Part shown: piece by piece, positions 18,701 to 24,995 of the stretch
How positions within the stretch are numbered: the first letter of the stretch is position 1
Layout: each line of letters starts with the position of its first letter
Assembly (NCBI GenBank): GCA_017459805.1
Contig: JAFUCE010000014.1
Coordinates: 1 to 60,949 of the forward strand
Length of the DNA: 60,949 nt
Direction of reading: 5' to 3'
Source of the DNA: Eggerthellaceae bacterium
GTDB taxonomy: Bacteria; Actinomycetota; Coriobacteriia; Coriobacteriales; Eggerthellaceae
Translations under genes and position numbers: made by a program
Notes under the pieces: model-generated
What the model was told of the DNA's origin: nothing
What the model saw: only the letters and a program-made list of their open reading frames with translations
Database searches by the model: none

Positions 18701-19373
18701 GAACGGCGGTGCCTTCTCGCAACTGCGTGCCCGCCTTGCAAAGGAAGAAGCCGTCGAAGAAGAAGCGGCTGAGCTGGCTGAAGAAGCCGGAGCCGACCTC
18801 GACCTCGCGACCATTGAAGTCGAAGACGCCGAAGTCCAAGCACGCGAAACAACTGCCGTGCCCCTGGTCGATACCACCGAAGAGGCACGCATCGCCGACG
18901 AAACCAGCATGGTCTACCACTTCCGCAACCCCGACATCAACACCGAAGTGTGGTTCGTGGCCCTTGGCGGCGAATATGCGGGCAATAGCGGCATGAAGGC
19001 CTTCCTCGCTCAACATTCGGCCGACTTGCGCGGTGCCGTAATCATCAACCTCGAAGCCACGGGTGCAGGCGAGTTCAGCTTCATCGCCGAAGAAGGGCGC
19101 ATCATGACGCAGCGCCCATCGTCACGCATGAAGCGCATCCTGCAGAAGGCAAGCGAAATCACCGGCCTGGCCACACCAAGCGCCAGCATTACGTGGCGTG
19201 AAAGTGCGGCGTCTTTCGCCATGAAGCGCGGTCTGCAGGCCATGACTCTGGCTGGCATGGAAGGCGGCAAACCGGCACTTATGGGCCAGGGCGACGACGT
19301 TCTTGAAAACGTCGATGAAGCTTCTGTAGCCGAAAAAGCCCAGTTCATCGTCGAACTTATTAAGAATATCTAG
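15702..19373 (+). CDS. Giant membrane protein with split, degenerate M28 peptidase domain
   Basis: A 1223-residue protein. The N-terminus (IGPRPAGTEEEQQAALYIADEI) and later pieces match M28 zinc aminopeptidases: AHYDS (His138, Asp140), NNNAAGVA (223-230), and near residue 1091 GGEYAGNSG followed by INLEATG. Four hydrophobic segments are present (about 58-78, 80-98, 163-183, 187-212). Residues about 240-1080 are an enormous Ala/Glu/Asp-rich, probably disordered insert that breaks the peptidase fold. Several metal ligands look lost: the bridging Asp is Asn224, the late Asp is Glu, and no SDH-type histidine is seen at the end. It may therefore be inactive. ATG with an AAGGCTCACTC ribosome region is used. 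No operon partner is obvious. Confidence 0.8.
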   Translation: MAHIMEDIAYLSQEIGPRPAGTEEEQQAALYIADEIQKRTGFTANIEDFNTATQPGLIEAICFGAAAIFSLLAIIANIFVIPAFFISLAAAILYVLELLDRPVLSRFFERGVSQNVVSRYTPGAGPAERGRKVVLVAHYDSSKVQAELNGGLFKSYPTLLKASAVGLVALPVIWLIRTLFLLHATGGAVIFFNVLAFVALILALIPVVVFIMHKTATYNEAANNNAAGVATMMEVARIIADGSLSEEEIAAMADAVIQGAQRAFEEGVVPEGATLEYDEGLDLSDEERLASAKSAIAAITGRPVRSYEVEKIDFTPMADRDDIELYNEDMDYGEYAYSEDDELTTRLPEVDADQAQDAQAAPLEDAGMAAAEGQAVKETDEKAAPLESVFLPLMPVEGALEAAAAEEVAAAEAAEVVTEIAAEAAIEEAAEEAVVEEAAQAAPYTPCFTPVATPAPELAPTNEPAWFTAGRAKAAKKPEADATPVRRSRYADALDAALAASNSHMNEAARMLDEGTIERISKMQRDIEAGASAKAFSAEPLQNLLSDEAKAEAEEAEEAQAEAFDATFEDSLETTAAEATSEEAAEASEEAVEASEASEAPEADETSETPASPAETTTATVDLNAPAEEIEAAEEAAAPDHTIAMAPIDISKLETEPAPKTDAPTGESHDFSKIEAPQRRYRSISLPAFEQLEEEDNDAPSRYNSLDSERIPRITADTSAEPVSLIQDFNESPQATPSTQPEETMTAEEKRAALRNAIPSLSGEFAPVVIDEAKPADEENAEVSKTGSFATASASNEVPFAPVGDELVASLEPEERYVEDADDSSFDETTTETGAYAGPGYVEMPESRLSRFFNRFRKKEKVEETSTSEWLDVDENFDARTVGAERGSWESFRTDADDAADTAKEAADTTDAPSTAETTSRTKEAAEAPETSDRATTRDRFARMQSASAASAFAPAAAPAVDDEYASDFDDENDEEAPAQGRLFGEYEYVDVDEEDSRSWNGGAFSQLRARLAKEEAVEEEAAELAEEAGADLDLATIEVEDAEVQARETTAVPLVDTTEEARIADETSMVYHFRNPDINTEVWFVALGGEYAGNSGMKAFLAQHSADLRGAVIINLEATGAGEFSFIAEEGRIMTQRPSSRMKRILQKASEITGLATPSASITWRESAASFAMKRGLQAMTLAGMEGGKPALMGQGDDVLENVDEASVAEKAQFIVELIKNI

Positions 19374-19405
19374 CGCGCACAGCAGCCAAATGTGCAACAA
19401 ACGAG

Positions 19406-19436
19406 AAAGCCCGCATGCCATCCGCGTGCGGGCTTT
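19406..19436 (+). terminator. Hairpin after the M28-like gene
   Basis: A 10-base-pair stem AAAGCCCGCA/TGCGGGCTTT, 32 bases past the stop. The T-run afterwards is weak, so terminator function is likely but not certain. Confidence 0.65.
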
Positions 19437-19460
19437 GTTCACGGCATTTTCATTTTATAG

Positions 19461-19488
19461 TTGCCAGATTTACGTGTGTATGTATAAT
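19461..19488 (+). promoter_or_regulatory. Promoter of the zinc-ribbon gene
   Basis: TTGCCA and TATAAT with a 16-base spacer, 94 bases before the ATG. Confidence 0.6.
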
Positions 19489-19581
19489 TTGGCAAGTTAA
19501 ACGAGGTACTTTGTTGTGCCTCCAAAATGTAGGACGTAGGGCGTGTGTGCTCTGCAAAAACGAAGAGAATAGAGGTTACTC

Positions 19582-19731
19582 ATGGCGGTAGAAGCATATT
19601 GCGTAAAGTGCAAGGCTAAGAAGATCATGAAGGATCCAGTGGAAAGCACCACGAAGAATGGCAAGCCCATCACCAAGGGCAAGTGCCCCGACTGCGGCAC
19701 GACCATCTGCCGTATTGGCGCTGCCAAGTAA
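19582..19731 (+). CDS. Small zinc-ribbon protein (DUF5679-like)
   Basis: A 49-residue protein, MAVEAYCVKCKAKKI..., with two Cys pairs (CVKC at 7-10 and CPDC near 35-38) plus a late Cys, a classic zinc ribbon. It resembles the small DUF5679 proteins of actinobacteria, whose function is unknown. It has its own promoter and a strong terminator, so it is monocistronic and probably well expressed. An AGAGG ribosome site precedes the ATG. Confidence 0.85.
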   Translation: MAVEAYCVKCKAKKIMKDPVESTTKNGKPITKGKCPDCGTTICRIGAAK

Positions 19732-19768
19732 ATATCGCTGCATAGGTAAAAGTAAAAACAGCAAAACT

Positions 19769-19794
19769 GAACCCGCCCACGCGGGTTCTTTTTT
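19769..19794 (+). terminator. Terminator of the zinc-ribbon gene
   Basis: Stem GAACCCGC/GCGGGTTC with a CCAC loop, followed by six T. Confidence 0.92.
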
Positions 19795-19863
19795 ACGCTC
19801 GGAGCTTCGCTCATGTGCCCCGTGCGTTGCGTATGTGGGCGACCTGTGAAGCCGAATGCCCGA

Positions 19864-19872
19864 TGATATAAT
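19864..19872 (+). promoter_or_regulatory. Extended -10 promoter of tRNA-Gly
   Basis: TGATATAAT, a full extended -10 box ending 9 bases before the mature tRNA 5' end. Confidence 0.6.
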
Positions 19873-19881
19873 TCTTTCCGT

Positions 19882-19956
19882 GCGGGTGTCGCCAAGTGGT
19901 AAGGCAATGGCTTCCCAAGCCATTATTCGCGGGTTCGAGTCCCGTCACCCGCTCCA
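19882..19956 (+). tRNA. tRNA-Gly (anticodon CCC)
   Basis: A complete cloverleaf: acceptor GCGGGTG/CACCCGC, D arm GCCAAGTGGTAAGGC, anticodon stem ATGGC/GCCAT with loop TTCCCAA (anticodon CCC), T arm with GGTTCGAGTCC, and encoded CCA. It reads GGG codons. Its last 21 bases are copied 170 bases downstream. Confidence 0.97.
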
Positions 19957-20106
19957 ATAGCTTTTCTGCGAAGGCAGAAAAGCTGTAGGAATCGGATCGG
20001 GACTCCCCATAGGGACTCGAACCGATGAGGTGGAAACTGCCCAGTGGGCAGTTTCGCACGGAGCGCGTAGCGCGGAGTGATTGAGTGCGAGCGAATGCGA
20101 GCACGG

Positions 20107-20127
20107 GAGTCCCGTCACCCGCTCCAA
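20107..20127 (+). repeat. Duplicated 3' end of tRNA-Gly
   Basis: Exactly 21 bases identical to 19937-19957, the tRNA T-arm-to-CCA end, but with no tRNA body before it. The 149 bases between the copies hold several hairpins (stem AGCTTTTCTGC/GCAGAAAAGCT at about 19960; ACTGCCC/GGGCAGT near 20037). They also hold a segment near 20013-20025 that reads as a T-arm on the minus strand. Looks like an attL/attR remnant. Confidence 0.8.
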
Positions 20128-20139
20128 ACCATATATAAT

Positions 20140-20229
20140 CGGTGCAAAGTTAACCGACGTGAAGTTAATCGGCACGAAGTTAACGAGCACGAAATTAATA
20201 GGCACGAAGTAAAACGGAACGAAGTTTAA
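20140..20229 (+). repeat. Six tandem 15-base repeats before the LCP gene
   Basis: Six contiguous 15-base units of consensus CGGCACGAAGTTAAY fill exactly 90 bases. They start directly after a TATAAT (20134-20139), and the last unit runs into the AAAGGAAG ribosome site of the next gene. They would lie in its 5' leader or act as operators. Confidence 0.85.
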
Positions 20230-20240
20230 AGGAAGCCCAC

Positions 20241-21500
20241 ATGCCAGAGCGCGACAGCGCACATACAAAAGGAAAACACGTTTCTCAGCCGCTCGTGGCT
20301 GAATACGACAGCGTTAATGACATCGACGAACCCGTTTCCGCGGGTGCATGGCGCCCGGTGGTTTCCGCATCGGCTGCGGCAGGCGGCACGCGCTTCGACG
20401 ACTACTCCCGCGAAAAATCAAACTACAGTGCCCCTAAGAAGAAGTCGGGCCTTACGGCAACCAAGGTCCTGGCTGCCCTGCTGACGGTCTTTTTGGTGGG
20501 CGTGTTGGGCTACGCCGGTTTTCAGTTCTTCAAAAGCAGCTACAAGGAGTCGGTAAACGAACAGCTCCGCCCGGAAAACATTGAAGACGCCCAGGCGGCA
20601 AAGCAGGTGCTCACGCCCACGACCTCGCGCGACCCCTTCTACATGATGATCATCGGCACGGACTCGCGCAACGACGAAATGGGCGAACGCTCCGACACCA
20701 ATATCGTTGCCCGCATCGACCCCCAGCGCGGCATCATTTCTATGATTTCCATCCCGCGCGATACTGCCATCATGCTTGAAGGCTACGGCACGCAAAAGTT
20801 CAACGCGGCCTTCGCCTACGGCGGTATCCCTGGTGCTATACGGGCGGCGGAAGGCCTGCTCGGCGTTCAGATTTCGCACTATGCCCTTGTTGACTTCGAC
20901 GGCATGAAAGCCCTCGTGGACGCCCTTGGCGGCGTTACGGTGGACGTGCCCGTGCGCATTGACGACCCCGACGCGGGCCCAGTCGTTGTTGAAGCGGGCG
21001 AACAGCATCTCGACGGCGAACATGCCCTCGTCTTCGCGCGCTCGCGTGCCTACACCACGGGCGACTTCCAGCGCACGACCAATCAGCGCCTGCTCATTAG
21101 CGCCATGCTCAATCAGGCCATGAACATCAGCACAACGGACCTGCCGCGCATCATTGAAAGTGCCGCGCAGTGCCTCACCACCGACATGACGGTCAACATG
21201 ATTCAGGACTACGCACTCTACTTTATGGACCACGAAAACATTACGGTGTATTCGACCATGGTGCCGTCCTCCACCGCTATGAATGAGGGCTCGTCCTACG
21301 TGGTGTGCGACACGGCGGCGCTCCTGCAGGTCATGCAGGCCATCGACTCCGGCGAAGACCCGTCGCCTTACGTGGCTGACTACACGGTCTCAACGAGCCA
21401 AGAAGCCGCAGAAGCAGGCATGCCCGACGCCATCGGCGTTGACAGCCGCCTTACTGAAGGCGACGGCACGGGCGATGCAAACGCAGGCTACGGCTACTGA
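20241..21500 (+). CDS. LytR-CpsA-Psr family protein
   Basis: A 419-residue LCP phosphotransferase. These enzymes attach teichoic acid- or polysaccharide-type polymers to peptidoglycan. Layout: cytoplasmic N-terminus (1-75), one transmembrane helix (ATKVLAALLTVFLVGVLGYAGF, about 77-98), then the LCP domain. LCP motifs are IIGTDSRNDEMGERSDTNIVARID near residue 138, SIPRDTAI near 172, and HALVFARSRAYTTGDFQRTTNQ near 260 with the conserved Arg/Asp set. The ATG follows AAAGGAAG. Its leader carries tandem 15-base repeats. menE-menC begins 6 bases after its stop, suggesting cotranscription. Confidence 0.93.
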   Translation: MPERDSAHTKGKHVSQPLVAEYDSVNDIDEPVSAGAWRPVVSASAAAGGTRFDDYSREKSNYSAPKKKSGLTATKVLAALLTVFLVGVLGYAGFQFFKSSYKESVNEQLRPENIEDAQAAKQVLTPTTSRDPFYMMIIGTDSRNDEMGERSDTNIVARIDPQRGIISMISIPRDTAIMLEGYGTQKFNAAFAYGGIPGAIRAAEGLLGVQISHYALVDFDGMKALVDALGGVTVDVPVRIDDPDAGPVVVEAGEQHLDGEHALVFARSRAYTTGDFQRTTNQRLLISAMLNQAMNISTTDLPRIIESAAQCLTTDMTVNMIQDYALYFMDHENITVYSTMVPSSTAMNEGSSYVVCDTAALLQVMQAIDSGEDPSPYVADYTVSTSQEAAEAGMPDAIGVDSRLTEGDGTGDANAGYGY

Positions 21501-21506
21501 TACTAA

Positions 21507-24200
21507 ATGCCCGTACCTTCCGAAAACAACTTTGCAGCAGTCCTTGAAAGCCGCGCGGCCGAACCGCAGGATTTCGTCTGCTTTCTTGACACCGCCACCG
21601 ACACGCGCGTGACCTACTTCGAACTGCGCCTGCGCAGCGTCTGGCTTGCGCGCGAAATGGAAGCCCAGGGCGTGGTGCGTGGCGGCGTGTGTGCCGTCGA
21701 CATGGGCAATTGCCCCGCGCTGCTCTACACCATGTGTGCGGCGGCATATGGTGGCTTTTCCCTCGTGCTGCTGAACAAGCGCCTGGTAGAAGCCGAAAAG
21801 AAGCGCCGCATCGCCGAGGTCAAACGAGCAACGCGGGCAGAATATCTGCCCATCCTTGACGAAGCGTCGGCCAATGCGCTCGTTGCAGAAGCAGACGCGG
21901 CTGGCCCCAACGCACGCGGCCTGCTTGCCCAGTGGGCGCGGCGTGGTGTTGCCTCCTTCGACGAAAATGCCAATGCTCTCTATATGCTTAAAGCCGCTTC
22001 GGTCGACCGGCAAAAGGTAGTCCCACTCACCTGGGCGCATCTTATGAGCGCGGCACGGGCTTGCAATACGGCACTTGCCACGCCCAACGAAGGCATCTGG
22101 CAGCTGGTCTTGCCCGCCTACCATGTGGACGGCATCCAGACCTTTTTCCGTTCGGTTCTTAACCACAATGCCATGCTGCTCTACCGCAGCTTCGATGCCG
22201 CGCGCGTGCTGTCCGACTCGCTTACCTTTAGCGCCACGCACATCGCGCTGGGCGACAAAATGCTTCAGGACCTGCTTGACCTCAACGAAAATGCGGCACC
22301 TACGCCGTCGGGGAAAAGCCCGCTTGAAACCTACGAATGTATTCTGGTTGACGCCACGCAACCCAATAAGCAAACGCTCATTCGCGCGCTTGGCCAGCAT
22401 GTGCCCGTGTTCATGGCCTATGGGCACACCGAAACCGCGTCCTATATTGCCGCAGGTCGGCTGGCGGATTCGGAACATATGACGGTCGAACTGTTCGACG
22501 GCTACACCACAACCATCACCAATCCCGACTCCCTCGGCCTTGGCCAAATTGCCGTTTCGGGCCCCAGCATCATAAGTGGCTACCTTAACGCGCGCGCCGC
22601 TTTCACAGCCGACAACTTCCTGCTTACGAACAACCGCGGGCGCAGTGAGGGCAGCACCCTTGAGCTGGCGGAAGCAAGTATGAGCACCTTTACCTCGGGC
22701 GGCGAAGACGTCTACCCCGCAGAAATCCGCGATAAAATTCTTGGCTTCGAAGGCGTAACCGACGCCTACGTCTTTGGTGCGTCGGATGCGGTGTGGGGGC
22801 GCAGGCCTATTGCCTTTGTGGAAGCCACCGAAGCGGTTTCGCGCCCGGGCTTTAACCGCTTCTATGCGGCCGACGACATGCGCAACCGTCTTTCCACGCG
22901 CCTGTCCGACTTTAATATGCCTGATCAGTTCATCTTTTTGGACGAATTCCCGCGCACGAGCGTTGGTAAGGTGGGTACAGGAACGCTTGAGCGCCTGTGG
23001 GAAGCCCGCCTTCAGGTGGCGCGTGTCGAAATATGGCAGCTGCACATTCCTCTGTCTAACCCCATTCGTACGGCCAACGCCCGTCTGCGCAACCGCGAAA
23101 GCACCGTGGTACGCATCACCGACTTTGCGGGGCGCACAGGTGTGGGGGAGTGCACATCCTTGGCAGCTGACGCCTTTGGGCCAGAAACCCTCGCCCAGGA
23201 CCTGCCGCTCCTTTCCGACGCGCTTGCGCCGCTTCTGGTGGGTCGTGTGCTTCTTCACCCCGGTGAAGCCACGGAATTGTTCGAAAACGCCCCAGGCGCC
23301 ACAGAAGCCCCATTTGCTCGTGCGGCGCTCGAAATGGCGCTGTGGGACCTCTATGGCAAGGTTCGCTCGCGTTCCCTCCGTCAACTCATTGGAGGCCGAG
23401 AAAATGTCTCAGAAACCGGCTCATTGCGCGAAATTCCCGCGGGTTGTGCGCCGGGTGGCGTGGTGGTAAGCCTGGGAACGGTGCCAGAAATGCTTTCAAG
23501 CGTGCAGGAAGCGGTGAATGCGGGCTATATGCGCGTCAAGCTGAAGGTCAAGCCTGGCACCGACATTGACATCGTTCGTGCGGTGCGCAACGAATTCCCC
23601 GACCTTATGATTATGCTTGACGCCAACCAAAGCTACCGCGACGACCAGCTGGATATCTTAAAACAGCTCGATGAACTGGGCGTAGAGTGTATTGAAGAAC
23701 CGCTCGATCCGGCCTTTGTGCCAACGGTAGGCCCGACTGATCTGTTCGACCGCCTGGCGCGCCTGCAGACACAGCTGCGCATGCGCGTGTGTTTGGATGA
23801 AAGCTGGCAAACGGACGAACAGTTGCAAGCTGCGCTCGAAAAACACCCCGAATTGCGCTGCGTATCGCTCAAGATTGGCAAGTTTGGTGGCATTGCTGCC
23901 GCGCTCGACTTTTACAATTGGGCGCGGGAACGTGGTATTGAAGCCTGGCCAGGCGGGATGTACGACACGGGTATTTCGAAGCGTGCTCATGCGGCGTTTG
24001 CCCTGCTCCCGGGCGTAAATTTGCCAGGCGACATAAGCGATAGTACCCGCTATTTCACGGTTGATATAAGCAATCCACCCTTCACCCTTGCTGACGGCGT
24101 CTTGCTGGTAAACGAAGCAGCGCATCCTTATGGCATTGGCTGCGAGCTCAACGAGACCATTCTTGCCAATGTCACCGAAAACTATTGGGTCTGCGAATAA
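21507..24200 (+). CDS. MenE-MenC fusion (o-succinylbenzoate-CoA ligase + o-succinylbenzoate synthase)
   Basis: A single 897-residue protein joining two menaquinone-pathway enzymes. Residues about 1-505 are an acyl-CoA ligase (ANL) domain: AYGHTETAS, SGGEDVYPAEI and the late PRTSVGKV lysine motif. Residues about 510-897 are an enolase-superfamily OSB synthase with KLK (Lys678/680), LDANQSY (Asp705), IEEP (Glu730/731), CLDES (Asp764), SLKIGKFGG (Lys789) and GGMYDTGISKRAH. In the ligase half the ATP-binding loop (normally SGTTGxPKG) reads KAASVDRQKV near residue 165, and the ribose-binding TGD is TNN, so that half may be weak or inactive. It follows the LCP gene by 6 bases. Alternative substrates are possible for either half. 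Confidence 0.87.
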   Translation: MPVPSENNFAAVLESRAAEPQDFVCFLDTATDTRVTYFELRLRSVWLAREMEAQGVVRGGVCAVDMGNCPALLYTMCAAAYGGFSLVLLNKRLVEAEKKRRIAEVKRATRAEYLPILDEASANALVAEADAAGPNARGLLAQWARRGVASFDENANALYMLKAASVDRQKVVPLTWAHLMSAARACNTALATPNEGIWQLVLPAYHVDGIQTFFRSVLNHNAMLLYRSFDAARVLSDSLTFSATHIALGDKMLQDLLDLNENAAPTPSGKSPLETYECILVDATQPNKQTLIRALGQHVPVFMAYGHTETASYIAAGRLADSEHMTVELFDGYTTTITNPDSLGLGQIAVSGPSIISGYLNARAAFTADNFLLTNNRGRSEGSTLELAEASMSTFTSGGEDVYPAEIRDKILGFEGVTDAYVFGASDAVWGRRPIAFVEATEAVSRPGFNRFYAADDMRNRLSTRLSDFNMPDQFIFLDEFPRTSVGKVGTGTLERLWEARLQVARVEIWQLHIPLSNPIRTANARLRNRESTVVRITDFAGRTGVGECTSLAADAFGPETLAQDLPLLSDALAPLLVGRVLLHPGEATELFENAPGATEAPFARAALEMALWDLYGKVRSRSLRQLIGGRENVSETGSLREIPAGCAPGGVVVSLGTVPEMLSSVQEAVNAGYMRVKLKVKPGTDIDIVRAVRNEFPDLMIMLDANQSYRDDQLDILKQLDELGVECIEEPLDPAFVPTVGPTDLFDRLARLQTQLRMRVCLDESWQTDEQLQAALEKHPELRCVSLKIGKFGGIAAALDFYNWARERGIEAWPGGMYDTGISKRAHAAFALLPGVNLPGDISDSTRYFTVDISNPPFTLADGVLLVNEAAHPYGIGCELNETILANVTENYWVCE

Positions 24201-24461
24201 GCCCACCCCAAAAACTGTCGGCTTTGCGAATATAACCCTATAATTTCAAACCCCTCTTTTAGCAACACGCTTCCGCGCTCTCTTTTTCATGGTTTTGGGA
24301 CCAAAACGAGGCTTCATTTTTGATAAATCGTGACCCAAAACTCGCCAAGTTTTTGTCTAACTTAGGCTACTTTTTTTGCACCAGCTTGAGGGCTATAACT
24401 TGTAGCATGGTGCCTAAAATGCCCAAAATGTACTGCAGGCAAAAAATAGGGTATAAACCTA

Positions 24462-24482
24462 ATTATCTGTACAGTAGATAAT
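24462..24482. promoter_or_regulatory. Inverted repeat, possible operator
   Basis: ATTATCT and AGATAAT separated by 7 bases (GTACAGT). Regulator unknown. Confidence 0.4.
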
Positions 24483-24818
24483 GTTAAGGGTGCTCTCACC
24501 TGGGCAAACGTTCAACTGATGTCCATTTTCGCTCTTCCCGCACCCAGATTGTCCTTACGTAACTAAAAGTATGCAGAAATCGACAAAAAGTCCCCCCGAA
24601 ATCTAAAAAATGAATCCTAAAAGTAACCTCTTAAGCAAAAAGATTAAAATCGCCCGAATTGTGGAAAAAAAATGCCCAAAAACGTTGTCTATAAGTCATA
24701 GCATCACCCCTTTTACCAGGCTTTATGTATTTTCTGTGAAGTCAATGTCTATTTAAGAAGGGGATTTACTATACAATATTTCCCGCTTTATACGTGCCGA
24801 CCTGGGAAAACGCTTTAA

Positions 24819-24848
24819 TTGATACAAAGTCTACTGATGTGATATAGT
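24819..24848 (+). promoter_or_regulatory. Promoter of the surface protein gene
   Basis: TTGATA, an 18-base spacer and an extended -10 TGATATAGT. Gives a leader of about 140 bases. Confidence 0.6.
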
Positions 24849-24995
24849 TTGCACAACTAAATATACGTATCAGCACATCTGCTTCGTGACGCATTCCCCA
24901 CGTACGGGGATATGGCATAGGTATGGTTTTGCTCTGAAAAGGACGGTCGTAAGAAGCGACCAGGGCAAACGGATAGCAAAGGACGGTGCAGAGGG

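Larger units (their letters stand above)
24201..24995. other. Gene-free AT-rich upstream region of the pilus locus
   Basis: Nearly 800 bases with no credible gene and lower GC than its neighbours. It holds a palindrome (24462-24482), a promoter (24819-24848), hairpins TCCCC/GGGGA near 24894-24909 and GGTCG/CGACC near 24945-24961, and two AAAGGACGGT repeats (24938, 24978) 40 bases apart. A long leader for the adhesin gene is likely. Confidence 0.7.

Noticed and set aside
21390-23384. 664-residue open frame on the minus strand
   Set aside because: It lies exactly opposite the menE-menC fusion, has no family-like motifs and follows from the codon bias of the real gene.
24938-24995. Possible cyclic-di-GMP (GEMM) riboswitch before the adhesin
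   Set aside because: AGGGCAAAC and GGACG fragments recall GEMM, but the GCAAAGCC core and paired stems are not present.
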